Shown piece by piece: positions 25,106 to 33,413 of a DNA stretch of 64,000 bases. Below the pieces are notes generated by a model. That model searched no databases. It was not told the origin of the DNA and saw nothing but the letters and a program-made list of their open reading frames with translations. Where the stretch lies: positions 1-64,000 of the forward strand of contig NZ_VSEY01000056.1 of the NCBI RefSeq assembly GCF_008086045.1. The letters are read 5' to 3'. This DNA comes from Nonomuraea sp. PA05 (GTDB lineage Bacteria > Actinomycetota > Actinomycetes > Streptosporangiales > Streptosporangiaceae). The first letter of the stretch is position 1. Each line of letters begins with the position of its first letter. The position numbers and the translations under genes were made by a program.

Positions 25106-26201
25106 CGTTCTCAGCATCGACGAGCCGGGCGAGGTCTGCCTGGCCGAGGAGAAGCTGCCCGACGTGCCCGAGGGCGGCTTCCTGGTGGAGACCGTCTACA
25201 GCGGGGTCTCGGCCGGCACCGAGCTGACCTTCGTCAAGGGCACCAACCCCTACCTGTCCGCGACGTGGGACCCGGCGCTCGGGCTGTTCATGGAGGGCGC
25301 GCCGTCGGTGTCGTACCCGGTGCGCGGCATCGGGTACATGCAGGTCGGCAGGGTGGTCGAGACGCGGACGCGGGCCGTGCGCGAGGGCGCGCTGGTCGCC
25401 ATGTGTTACGGGCACCGCACGGCGTACGTGGCCGACCCGATGACGGACCGGTTCGTCGAGCTGCCGCCCGACCTCGACCCCATCCTCGGCATCTACGTCG
25501 CCCACATGGGCCCGATCTGCGCCAACGGCCTCCTGCACGCGGCGCACGACCTGCACGGCCCGGCCGCCCGCGACCTGGGCGACGGCGTGCGCGGCAGGCG
25601 GATCGTGGTGGTGGGCGCGGGCGTGGTGGGCCTGCTGACGGCCCTGTTCGCCATCTCCGGCGGCGCGGCCGAGGTCGTGGTCGTGGACGAGACCCCGGCC
25701 AGACTGGAGATCGCCGCGGCGCTCGGCGCGAACGTGCTGGCCGCCGACGACGACCCGGCCGTGACGCTCAAGCGCCGCTGGCGGCACGGCCAGAACGACC
25801 GCGGTGCGGACGCGGTCTTCCAGTGCCGCGGCCGGCCCAGGGCGCTGGCGCTCGGCCTGCGGCTGCTGCGCCCCCAGGGCACGCTGGTGGACCTGGCCTT
25901 CTACACCGACGGCGCCGACGAGGTGCGGCTGGGCGAGGAGTTCCACCACAACGGGCTGTCGCTGCGCTGCGCCCAGATCGGCCGGGTGCCGCGCGGGCTG
26001 GCCCACGCCTGGGACAGGGAGCGGCTGTCCGCCGAGACCATCGCCCTGCTCAGGCAGCACGGAGGCGCGCTACGCGAGCACGTGATCACTGATGTCGTCG
26101 GCTTTTCTGACGCGCCCCGATTCCTGACCGGCCTCGCGACGCGACGGCTTCAGACCGTTCAGGGTGTGCTCCGCGACGATGTCCAGGATGAGCGCCGCTG
26201 A
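25092..26201 (+). CDS. MDR-family dehydrogenase, zinc-free type
   Basis: A medium-chain dehydrogenase/reductase of 369 aa. The N-terminal GroES-like domain carries YSGVSAGTEL and KGTNPYL; the NAD-binding domain has VVVGAGVVGLLTALFA and an acidic residue after the second strand (VVVDETPARL), pointing to NAD. The catalytic and structural zinc Cys clusters of alcohol dehydrogenases are missing. It is paralogous to the minus-strand MDR gene at 28174-29202, which shares the SAGTEL, NPYL and GEEFHHN motifs. The substrate is unknown; a sugar or sugar acid is inferred from the neighbours. Its 3' end overlaps the convergent GH63-like gene by 132 bp. Confidence 0.85.
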   Translation: MMTSNVLSIDEPGEVCLAEEKLPDVPEGGFLVETVYSGVSAGTELTFVKGTNPYLSATWDPALGLFMEGAPSVSYPVRGIGYMQVGRVVETRTRAVREGALVAMCYGHRTAYVADPMTDRFVELPPDLDPILGIYVAHMGPICANGLLHAAHDLHGPAARDLGDGVRGRRIVVVGAGVVGLLTALFAISGGAAEVVVVDETPARLEIAAALGANVLAADDDPAVTLKRRWRHGQNDRGADAVFQCRGRPRALALGLRLLRPQGTLVDLAFYTDGADEVRLGEEFHHNGLSLRCAQIGRVPRGLAHAWDRERLSAETIALLRQHGGALREHVITDVVGFSDAPRFLTGLATRRLQTVQGVLRDDVQDERR

Positions 26202-27389
26202 CCAGCTGAAGTCCCGGCAGCCGTGACCGCGCAGCGTGAGCGGGTTGAAGTACTCGCGGAAGCCCGACACGGACACCGCCCGCATGGTCGCGTCCGCGAG
26301 CGTCCTGGCCAGGTCGGGGCGGCGTTCCCGCAGGCCCTGCCAGACCAGCCAGCTCACGTTGACCCAGCTCGGGCCACGCCAGTAGCGGGCCGCCTCGAAC
26401 TCGGGGGCGTCCATGGCGTAGCTGGGCAGCGGCCTGTCCTGCAGCCCGAACCGGTCGATCGCCGTGCCGATCAGCGCGTCGGCGACCTCGGGCGGCAGGC
26501 CGGGCAGCATGAGCGGCGTCAGGCCCGCCACGCTGCCGGAGTCGAGCAGGGTGCCGCTGTGCATGTCGCGGGGCTGGAAGAGCTTGCCGTCGAAGAGGTG
26601 CTTCACCATGGCCTTGGTGAGCGCCTCGGCCTCGCGCCGGTGCGGCTCCGGGTCCAGGCCGAGCTCCTCTGCGATGGTGGCCAGCGTCGACTCCGCCGAC
26701 CCGTACGCGGCGTTGAACAGCGGGTCCTCGACGTGGAACGGTCCTGGCTCGCGGTAGCCGGACTCGCGGTAGGCCTGGGCGATCTCGACGTACTGGACAT
26801 AGTCGCGGTCGGTGGGCCGCTCGTCGGCGTTGACGCTCTGCAGGTCCCTGCGCACGAACCCGGTCGCGGTGGTCTCCACCGCGGCCAGCGGCAGGTCCCA
26901 CGCCGGGCTGTTGTCCATCCCGGACTCCCAGGGGTGCACGATCGAGATCAGCCCCTCGTCGGAGCGCCGCTGGTCGCGCAGGAACTCCTGCTGGGCCACC
27001 AGCCGGGGGTAGATCCGGCGCAGGAACGCGCGGTCGGGCTCGGCCTGGTACGTCTTCCACGCCGCCAGCGCGTGCACCGGCGGCTGGACGATGCCGGAGG
27101 TGCGCACCCCGGAGGGCGCCGCCGTCCGCCAGAAGTCGGAGCTGGGGAAGTACGCGTCCTCGGGCACCTGCGGGTTGAAGACGATGTGCGGCACCCTGCC
27201 GTCGTACCACTGGGCCCCGAACAGGCTGAGCAGCTCCGTACGGGCTCTGCGCGGCGACCAGCGGGCGTTGCCGATCGCGATGAAGGCGGAGTCCCAGCTC
27301 CACTGGTGCGGGTAGAGGCGACGGGAGGGAACCGTATAACTGCCGTCCCAGTTGCTGGCCAGGACGCGCACGGCGTCGCGGAGGATCAT
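26070..27389 (-). CDS. GH63-like glycoside hydrolase, probable glucosylglycerate/mannosylglycerate hydrolase
   Basis: A 439-residue (alpha/alpha)6-barrel protein. Segments LYPHQWSWDSAF near residue 28, IVHPWESGMDNSPAWD near 151-166, YWRGPSWVNVSWL and FREYFNPLTL towards the C-terminus match the GH63 group that includes mycobacterial glucosylglycerate hydrolase (GgH) and bacterial mannosylglycerate hydrolase; length also agrees. Nearby gpgS supports a glucosylglycerate substrate, but other alpha-glucosides are possible. ATG at 27389 has GAGGAAG six bases upstream and overlaps the stop of the preceding isomerase gene (ATGA), so it is the last gene of the operon starting at 29202. The last 30 or so residues are Arg-rich and run antisense to the MDR gene. 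Confidence 0.8.
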   Translation of the reverse strand: MILRDAVRVLASNWDGSYTVPSRRLYPHQWSWDSAFIAIGNARWSPRRARTELLSLFGAQWYDGRVPHIVFNPQVPEDAYFPSSDFWRTAAPSGVRTSGIVQPPVHALAAWKTYQAEPDRAFLRRIYPRLVAQQEFLRDQRRSDEGLISIVHPWESGMDNSPAWDLPLAAVETTATGFVRRDLQSVNADERPTDRDYVQYVEIAQAYRESGYREPGPFHVEDPLFNAAYGSAESTLATIAEELGLDPEPHRREAEALTKAMVKHLFDGKLFQPRDMHSGTLLDSGSVAGLTPLMLPGLPPEVADALIGTAIDRFGLQDRPLPSYAMDAPEFEAARYWRGPSWVNVSWLVWQGLRERRPDLARTLADATMRAVSVSGFREYFNPLTLRGHGCRDFSWSAALILDIVAEHTLNGLKPSRREAGQESGRVRKADDISDHVLA

Positions 27390-28171
27390 AGATACTTCCT
27401 CACGAATGCTGCGGTTTGGGGAAGAACGATCTCGGGCTCGCCGCGGAGCCTGCACTCCAGGGCGAGGTAGCCGTCGAAGCCGACGGCGTCGAGCGTGGCG
27501 AGCTGCGCGCCCCAGTCGAGGTGCCCGGTGCCCGGCTGGTTCCTGTTCGACTCGCTGATCTGCATGTGGGCGATGTACGGGGCCGCGTCGATCAGCGCAC
27601 GGCAGGGGTCGTCCTCCTCGATGTTCATGTGGTAGGTGTCGCCGACGATCCTGATGGAGTCCATGGCGCAGTACGAGACGGCCTCGGCCAGGGTGTTGAC
27701 CATGTGGTTCTCGTACCGGTTGAGCGGCTCCAGCATGATCAGCACGCCGTTGCGGTGCGCGTGCTCGCCGAGGATGCCCAGCGCCTCGGCCAGCACCTCG
27801 CGGTCCTCCTCGGGGCTGCGCGGCGGCTCGAACGGCGGCAGGCGGCGGGAGAACTGCCCCCAGGAGGCGGGGGTCATGACGCCGACGCCGCCCAGCTCGC
27901 CGATGACGGTGAGCTGGGAGCGGAGCTGCTGGATGGCGTCCTTGCGCTTGGCCGGGTCGAAGTCGCCGATGAAGTGCGGCATGTCCACGCAGACCGTCGG
28001 CATCTTCACGCCGTCGGCCAGCGCCCGCTTGAGCTCCGTCAGGCGGCCCGCGAAGTGGAAGTCACCCTTGCCGCGCAGCTCGATGGCGTCGAAGCCGGCA
28101 TCGAGCGCGAACGCGAACTTCTCCTGCAGCGAGCGACCGGGCAGAAGCTGCTCCTGTACGGCGAGCTTCAC
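27386..28171 (-). CDS. TIM-barrel sugar isomerase/epimerase-like protein (AP endonuclease 2 family)
   Basis: A 261-residue single-domain TIM barrel of the xylose-isomerase-like fold. Putative metal ligands are the Glu in LIMLEPLNRYE, the Asp and His in VGDTYHMNIEE, the His in IAHMQISESNR and the Glu in YLALECRL. The family includes hydroxypyruvate isomerase, inosose dehydratase, sugar epimerases and the lyases that cleave 3-keto-glycosides, so the reaction cannot be fixed. GTG at 28171 has AAGGAG five bases upstream. It sits between a dehydrogenase and a glycosidase in one operon. Confidence 0.85.
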   Translation of the reverse strand: MKLAVQEQLLPGRSLQEKFAFALDAGFDAIELRGKGDFHFAGRLTELKRALADGVKMPTVCVDMPHFIGDFDPAKRKDAIQQLRSQLTVIGELGGVGVMTPASWGQFSRRLPPFEPPRSPEEDREVLAEALGILGEHAHRNGVLIMLEPLNRYENHMVNTLAEAVSYCAMDSIRIVGDTYHMNIEEDDPCRALIDAAPYIAHMQISESNRNQPGTGHLDWGAQLATLDAVGFDGYLALECRLRGEPEIVLPQTAAFVRKYL

Positions 28172-28173
28172 GT

Positions 28174-29202
28174 TTACTCCTTGAATTCGAAGACGAGCTG
28201 GAGAACCTCGGACTGGTGCTTGTCGAGCAGGTCGAAGGCCTCGGCGGCCCGGTCGACGGGCATGACGTGGCTGACGAGCTCGCGGGCGTCGACCTCGCCG
28301 CGGTGCACGAGCTCCATGAACGTGAGCTGCAGCCGCTCGACGTCCCAGCGGTGGGCCAGCCACGAGGCGACGCCGCCGATCTGGGAGGAGACGAGCTGGA
28401 CCTGGTTGTGGTGGAACTCCTCGCCGAGCCGCAGCCCGACGCCGTCGCCCTGGTAGAACCCGGCGGCCACGACCCGGCCGCCCTTGCGGACGGTGCGGAT
28501 CGCCTCGTGCAGGCCGAGGTGGCTGCCGCTGAGCTCGATGACGGTGTCGGCGCCGACGACGCGCTTGCGCATGAACTCGGCGACCGAGCCGGAGGCCACG
28601 TCGAACGTCTCGGCCGCGCCGAACTTCCTGGCCAGCTCCAGCCGGTCGGGGATGGCGTCGGTGGCGACCACGCGGGCGCCGCTGAGCACGGCCAGCCGGG
28701 TGGCGAGCAGCCCGATGACGCCCTGGCCGAAGATCGCGATCTGGTCGCCGAGGTGCACGTCGGCGGCGTGCACCGCGTTCAGCGCGATCGCGCCGACCCG
28801 GGCGAAGACGCCGGTCAGCGGGTCGGCGCCGGGCGGCAGGACGTGGCCGACGAGCTTCTCGGCCGGGAGGACGGCCTCGGCGCGGTGGCCCCAGATGCCC
28901 CAGACGAGGCTGCCGACCGGTGGGTCGGCCACATCGGGCGCGGCCTCCACCACCTCGCCTACCTCCTGGTAGCCCCAGCCGCTGAGTGGGTAGGCATGCG
29001 TCTGGCCTTCTACGAAGAGCCTGCGATCGATGTCCCACTTGCGACTGAGATAGGGGTTGGTACCGCGGTAGGCGGTGAGTTCGGTGCCCGCTGAGACTCC
29101 TGAATAGAGAGTGCGTACTCGCACTGTGCCCGGCTCTAGCTCGGCGGGCGACTCCAGGCTGACGCGGACATGGCCTGGCTCTTCGAAGGTGATGACGCGC
29201 AT
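28174..29202 (-). CDS. MDR-family dehydrogenase, zinc-free type (second paralogue)
   Basis: A 342-residue MDR enzyme with YSGVSAGTELTAYRGTNPYL in the GroES-like domain, a Rossmann motif FGQGVIGLLATRLA, an acidic residue after strand two (VVATDAIPDRLE) and LGEEFHHNQVQLVSSQ. Zinc-ligand Cys clusters are absent, as in its paralogue at 25092-26201. It heads the minus-strand operon with the isomerase-like gene (2 bp gap) and the GH63-like gene. The start is ATG 29202; a possible promoter, TTGACT, 17 bases, CGTAAG, would place transcription almost at the start codon, so leaderless translation is possible. Confidence 0.85.
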   Translation of the reverse strand: MRVITFEEPGHVRVSLESPAELEPGTVRVRTLYSGVSAGTELTAYRGTNPYLSRKWDIDRRLFVEGQTHAYPLSGWGYQEVGEVVEAAPDVADPPVGSLVWGIWGHRAEAVLPAEKLVGHVLPPGADPLTGVFARVGAIALNAVHAADVHLGDQIAIFGQGVIGLLATRLAVLSGARVVATDAIPDRLELARKFGAAETFDVASGSVAEFMRKRVVGADTVIELSGSHLGLHEAIRTVRKGGRVVAAGFYQGDGVGLRLGEEFHHNQVQLVSSQIGGVASWLAHRWDVERLQLTFMELVHRGEVDARELVSHVMPVDRAAEAFDLLDKHQSEVLQLVFEFKE

Positions 29203-29315
29203 TCCCCACACTTACGCTTTTTGATCATGCAAAAGTCAAAGATTTAGCGTTACTTTGCACACGATAGTTGCGCTCGTAACACTCTTAAGTCTACGACTTC
29301 CGTCGGAGGTGACTG
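29203..29315. promoter_or_regulatory. Divergent promoter/operator region of the glycoside locus
   Basis: A conspicuously AT-rich 113-bp gap. It contains an imperfect inverted repeat, GCAAAAGTCAA at 29229-29239 against GTTACTTTGC at 29249-29258, which could be the operator of the ROK regulator encoded downstream. For the plus strand, TTGCGC, 18 bases, TACGAC near 29269-29298 resembles a promoter, and GGAGGTGA just before 29316 is a strong ribosome-binding site. Confidence 0.5.
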
Positions 29316-30203
29316 ATGAAATTGGGGTTTCTGACAGCGTGTCTTCCGGAAAGCGACCTTACCGACATTGCTCGCTGGGCCGCCACCCAGGGCTTCGAGG
29401 CCCTGGAAGTGGCCGGCTGGCCGGCTCCGGATGACCGAAATCACATCAGGGTAGATCGTTTCGACGACGCCGAATGCGAGCGAGTCCGGCGAGTCTTCGC
29501 GGAGACCGGACTCACGCTCTCCTCGATCGCCTACTACGAGAACAATCTCCACCCTACGACAGGGAAGGAAGTGAACGCGCACGTCAGGCGGTGTATCGAC
29601 GCCGCCGCGGCACTCGGCTGCCCCACGGTCGGCACGTTCATCGGCCGCGATGCCGGGCTGCCGGTCCGCGAAAACCTCGACAGGGCCACTGAGGTCTTCG
29701 GGCCGCTCGTCGAGCACGCCCGCGCCAACGGCGTCGAGATCGTCATCGAGAACTGCTTGATGAAAAGCTGGCATCCCGATGGATATCCGGGCAATTTGGC
29801 CTACTCGCCCGAACTATGGGAATGGATGTTCACCTTGGGCCTCAAGCTCAACTACGACCCCTCCCATCTGGTGGCCCTGGGCATCGATCCGGTAACGGCA
29901 CTGACCCCGTACGTCGCCAACATCGCACACGTACAGGCCAAGGACACCCAGTTCCTTCCAGGACGGATCGACCACTACGGCTTTTACGGTCCGATAAGTG
30001 GAGAAAAGGGCTGGTACCGCTTCCGCGTGCCGGGGCTCGGGCAAGTGGACTGGACCCGGGTGATCGACGCGCTCTACGAGGGCGGATACGACGGAGTGGT
30101 CTCCGTCGAGCACGAGGACCCCGTGTGGAGCGGAAGCACGGAGAGGGTACAGACCGGTCTCGGTATCGCCTACCGCACGTTGCGGCCTCTTGTGCACGGG
30201 TAA
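29316..30203 (+). CDS. TIM-barrel sugar phosphate isomerase/epimerase-like protein (second)
   Basis: A 295-residue AP-endonuclease-2/xylose-isomerase-like barrel, only distantly similar to the one at 27386-28171. Likely metal ligands are the Glu in IVIENCLM, the Asp-x-x-His in LNYDPSHLV, the His in IAHVQAKDTQ and the Glu in VSVEHEDP. This KLNYDPSHL / HVQAKDT pattern is common in sugar isomerases that neighbour ABC sugar importers and Gfo/Idh/MocA enzymes. It has a strong ribosome-binding site and begins the plus-strand importer operon. Confidence 0.87.
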   Translation: MKLGFLTACLPESDLTDIARWAATQGFEALEVAGWPAPDDRNHIRVDRFDDAECERVRRVFAETGLTLSSIAYYENNLHPTTGKEVNAHVRRCIDAAAALGCPTVGTFIGRDAGLPVRENLDRATEVFGPLVEHARANGVEIVIENCLMKSWHPDGYPGNLAYSPELWEWMFTLGLKLNYDPSHLVALGIDPVTALTPYVANIAHVQAKDTQFLPGRIDHYGFYGPISGEKGWYRFRVPGLGQVDWTRVIDALYEGGYDGVVSVEHEDPVWSGSTERVQTGLGIAYRTLRPLVHG

Positions 30204-30236
30204 AGGGCGGCATATCCCCAACCAGAGGAGCGTGCC

Positions 30237-31610
30237 ATGCCGACGAAGGTTACCGCCGTCCTCTCTGTCGCCCTGCTGGCCGCCGCCGCCCTGACGGCCT
30301 GCTCAGGCGGCGGTGGCGAGCAGTCGTCAACGAGTAACGAGATCACCGTCTGGACCGAGGAGAACCTCGAGGACCGGATGGCCGCACAGAACGCGATCAT
30401 CACCGAGTTCACCCAGAAAACCGGGATCAAGGTGAAACTGGTCGGCGTCGCCGAGGACCAGTTCAGCCAGACCCTCACGGCGGCCGCCGCGGCCGACGAC
30501 CTGCCCGACGTGATCGGCGCGCTGCCGCTGGCCTCCATCCGCGAGATGGAGGCCAACGAGCTGCTCGACACCGAGACGCCGGGCAAGATCGTCGATCAGC
30601 TCGGCCGCGACACGTTCTCACCGCGCGCGCTGGAGCTCGACACCTCCGGCGGGAAGCTGCTCGCGGTGCCCAGCGACGGGTGGGCGCAGCTCATCCTCTA
30701 CCGCAAGGACCTGTTCGAGAAGGCCGGGCTGCAGCCGCCCGACACCTACGAGGCGCTGCAGGCCGCGGCGGCCAAGCTGAACACGGGCGGGATCGCCGGC
30801 ATCACGCTGGCCATAGCGCCGAAGGACTCCTTCACCGCGCAGAGCTTCGAGCACGTGGCGCTGGCGAACAACTGCCAGCTCGTCGACAACGCAGGCAACG
30901 TCGCCCTCAACTCGCCGCAGTGCGTGAAGTCCTTCGACTTCTACTCCAACCTGGCGATCAACCACTCCGTCAAGGGCAAGCAGGACGTCGACACCACCAG
31001 GGCCACCTACTTCTCCGGCAAGGCGGCCATGATGATCTGGTCGTCGTTCATCCTCGACGAGATGGCCGGGCTGCGTAAGGACGCGTTGCCGAGCTGCCCC
31101 GAATGCCGCGAGGACCCGGAGTGGCTGGCCAAGAACACCGGCGTGGTCACGGCGCTGAAGGGGCCCGACGGGAGCGCGCCCGCCCAGTACGGCGAGATCG
31201 TCTCCTGGGCGATCACCGCCGACGCCGCCAAGGACCCCGCCGCCAAGTTCGTCACGTACATGATGAACGAGGGCTACGTGCGCTGGCTCGGCATGGCGCC
31301 CGAGGGCAAGTTCCCCACCCGCAAGGGCTTCGAGGAGCAGTGGACCAAGCTGCCGGCCGGCGTCGACACCAAGAAGCCGCTGGCCGACATCTACCCGCCC
31401 GAGGTGCTCGACGCGCTGCGCTCCAGCCCTGACACCTTCGCCCGCTGGGGCATCGCCCAGGGCCAGGGCAAGCTGGTCGGCGCCACGATGGGCGAGCTGC
31501 CCGTGCCCAAGGCGCTGAGCGGGATCGTCGACGGCACACTGACCCCCGAGCAGGCCGCCCAGCAGGCCCAGAAGGACGTGGAGGCCATCAAGCGCGGGAT
31601 CAGGCAGTGA
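30237..31610 (+). CDS. ABC sugar transporter, substrate-binding lipoprotein
   Basis: A family-1 extracellular solute-binding protein of 457 aa. The signal peptide ends in lipobox LTAC (lipidated Cys near residue 21), followed by a Gly/Ser linker and the mature lobe ITVWTEENLEDRM. The binding site should take a mono- or oligosaccharide or glycoside, but residues do not reveal which. RBS AGAGGAG precedes ATG 30237. The gene overlaps the first permease by 4 bp (GTGA). Position after the isomerase gene and before the ROK regulator points to the substrate of this locus. Confidence 0.93.
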   Translation: MPTKVTAVLSVALLAAAALTACSGGGGEQSSTSNEITVWTEENLEDRMAAQNAIITEFTQKTGIKVKLVGVAEDQFSQTLTAAAAADDLPDVIGALPLASIREMEANELLDTETPGKIVDQLGRDTFSPRALELDTSGGKLLAVPSDGWAQLILYRKDLFEKAGLQPPDTYEALQAAAAKLNTGGIAGITLAIAPKDSFTAQSFEHVALANNCQLVDNAGNVALNSPQCVKSFDFYSNLAINHSVKGKQDVDTTRATYFSGKAAMMIWSSFILDEMAGLRKDALPSCPECREDPEWLAKNTGVVTALKGPDGSAPAQYGEIVSWAITADAAKDPAAKFVTYMMNEGYVRWLGMAPEGKFPTRKGFEEQWTKLPAGVDTKKPLADIYPPEVLDALRSSPDTFARWGIAQGQGKLVGATMGELPVPKALSGIVDGTLTPEQAAQQAQKDVEAIKRGIRQ

Positions 31611-32578
31611 CCGGGCAGAGCGCGCCGCCACGTCCCAGACGGGCGGCGTCACCTCCGCAGCGCAAGCGGCGCGGGCGCACGCTGCGGGAGCAGGAGGCGC
31701 GGGCCGGGCTCCTGCTCATCTCCCCCACGCTGATCATCACGCTCGTCGTGGTGGTGCTGCCGCTGATGTGGGCGATCATGCTCGCGTTCCAGAGCGTGCG
31801 GCTGATCAACATCCGCCGGTCCGGCGTCTTCGGGAACTACACGCTGGAGAACTTCACCTACGTCATCTCCGAGCCTGGCTTCTGGACGTCCCTGGCCAAC
31901 ACGCTCGTCTACACGGTGGCGGGCACGGGCCTGTCGATCGTGCTCGGGCTGGTCGCCGCGCTGGCGCTGCGGCAGCGGTTCGCGGGCCGGACCCTCATCA
32001 GGGCCTCCATCCTGATCCCGTACGTGGCGCCGGTCGTGGCCGTGACGTTCCTGTGGGAGACGATGCTCAACCCGCAGTACGGCCTCGTCAACACCTGGCT
32101 GAGCGAGCCGATCGCGTTCCTCACCCAGGCCCAGGGCGACTTCCTCGGCTTCAAGATCCCGGTGGCGCTGCTGACGGTGATCCTGTTCGAGGCCTGGCGG
32201 TACTTCCCGTTCGCGTTCCTGTTCATCCTGGCCAGGCTGCAGGCCATGCCCGCGGACCTGGAGGAGGCCGCGGTGGTCGACGGGGCCGCGCCGACCCAGC
32301 TCTTCCGTCACGTGATCCTGCCGCAACTGTGGTCGGTGATCGCGCTGCTGGCGGTGCTGCGGTTCGTGTTCACCTTCACCAAGTTCGACGACGTCTACCT
32401 GCTGACCGGCGGCGGAGCCGGCACCGAGGTGGTCAGCGTGCGGGTCTACAACTTCCTGACCTCGCGCGACGACATCGGCGCCGCGGCGGCGCAGGCGATC
32501 GTGCTGGCGGTCTTCCTGGTCGTCTTCCTGATCATCTACCTCAGGTTCTTCTCCGGGGGTGAACGTGAGCAGAGATAG
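31607..32578 (+). CDS. ABC sugar transporter permease 1
   Basis: A MalF-type permease of 323 aa with a basic cytoplasmic N-terminus (residues 1-30), six membrane helices and the EAA loop LEEAAVVDGAAPTQLFRHVILP that docks the ATPase. GTG at 31607 overlaps the stop of the binding-protein gene. As is usual in actinobacteria, no ATPase gene is present; a shared MsiK-like ATPase elsewhere is expected to energise the system. Confidence 0.94.
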   Translation: MTGQSAPPRPRRAASPPQRKRRGRTLREQEARAGLLLISPTLIITLVVVVLPLMWAIMLAFQSVRLINIRRSGVFGNYTLENFTYVISEPGFWTSLANTLVYTVAGTGLSIVLGLVAALALRQRFAGRTLIRASILIPYVAPVVAVTFLWETMLNPQYGLVNTWLSEPIAFLTQAQGDFLGFKIPVALLTVILFEAWRYFPFAFLFILARLQAMPADLEEAAVVDGAAPTQLFRHVILPQLWSVIALLAVLRFVFTFTKFDDVYLLTGGGAGTEVVSVRVYNFLTSRDDIGAAAAQAIVLAVFLVVFLIIYLRFFSGGEREQR

Positions 32579-33410
32579 GTTCGAGCGCGGGCTGTTCGCG
32601 CTGCTCAAGCCGCTGGTGATCGCATTCCTCTTCCTGATCACAGCGTTCCCGTTCCTCTACATGGTGATGTTGTCGGTACGCGACATCCAGGAGCTCATCC
32701 TGGAGCCGGGCTCGCTCTGGCCGAACGCCATCACCCTCGACACCTACGTGAACGTGCTGACCAGGCAGGGCTTCCTGACCTTCCTCAAGAACAGCGCCAT
32801 CATCTCGATCGCCTCCGTGGCGGTCACGCTGCTGATCTCGATCCCCGGCGCGTACGCGGTCGCGCGGCTGCGCTTCTTCGGCCGCCGTCAGGTTCACTTC
32901 CTCTTCCTGGCGGTGTACCTGTTCCCGGCGATCGTGCTGGCCATCCCGCTCTTCGTGCTCTTCACCATGATCGGGCTGCGGGGGTCGCTGATCGGACTGA
33001 TCCTCGTGTATATCGCGCAAACCGTGCCCGTCACGGTATACATGCTCCGCAACTACTTCGAGACCGTGCCGCAAAGCGTGGAGGAAGCGGCGGCGATCGA
33101 CGGATGCACGAGGTTGTCGACCATCTGGCGCGTGGTGCTGCCGCTGTCCAAGCCGGCGCTGATGGCCACCGGCCTCTACGCCTTCATGATCGCCTGGAAC
33201 GAGTTCCTGTTCGCCCTGCTCTTCCTGGTGGAGAGGCGGGAGAGCTGGACCGTTTCCCTGGGGCTCTCTCAGCTCGCGGGAAGCATAGAGATCCCGACGA
33301 CGGTCCTGATGGCAGGATCGGTGGTGCTCACGCTGCCCATCGTGATCGTGTTCTTCGCCAGCGAGCGCCTGCTGACGGAGGGACTCACCGCAGGAGCGGA
33401 GAAGGGATGA
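32565..33410 (+). CDS. ABC sugar transporter permease 2
   Basis: A MalG-type permease of 281 aa, six membrane helices, with EAA loop VEEAAAIDGCTRLSTIWRVVLPL. GTG 32565 is preferred over GTG 32559 because GGGGG stands five bases before it. The start overlaps the end of permease 1 by 14 bp. The two permeases and the lipoprotein form one importer. Confidence 0.94.
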   Translation: MSRDRFERGLFALLKPLVIAFLFLITAFPFLYMVMLSVRDIQELILEPGSLWPNAITLDTYVNVLTRQGFLTFLKNSAIISIASVAVTLLISIPGAYAVARLRFFGRRQVHFLFLAVYLFPAIVLAIPLFVLFTMIGLRGSLIGLILVYIAQTVPVTVYMLRNYFETVPQSVEEAAAIDGCTRLSTIWRVVLPLSKPALMATGLYAFMIAWNEFLFALLFLVERRESWTVSLGLSQLAGSIEIPTTVLMAGSVVLTLPIVIVFFASERLLTEGLTAGAEKG

Positions 33411-33413
33411 ACC

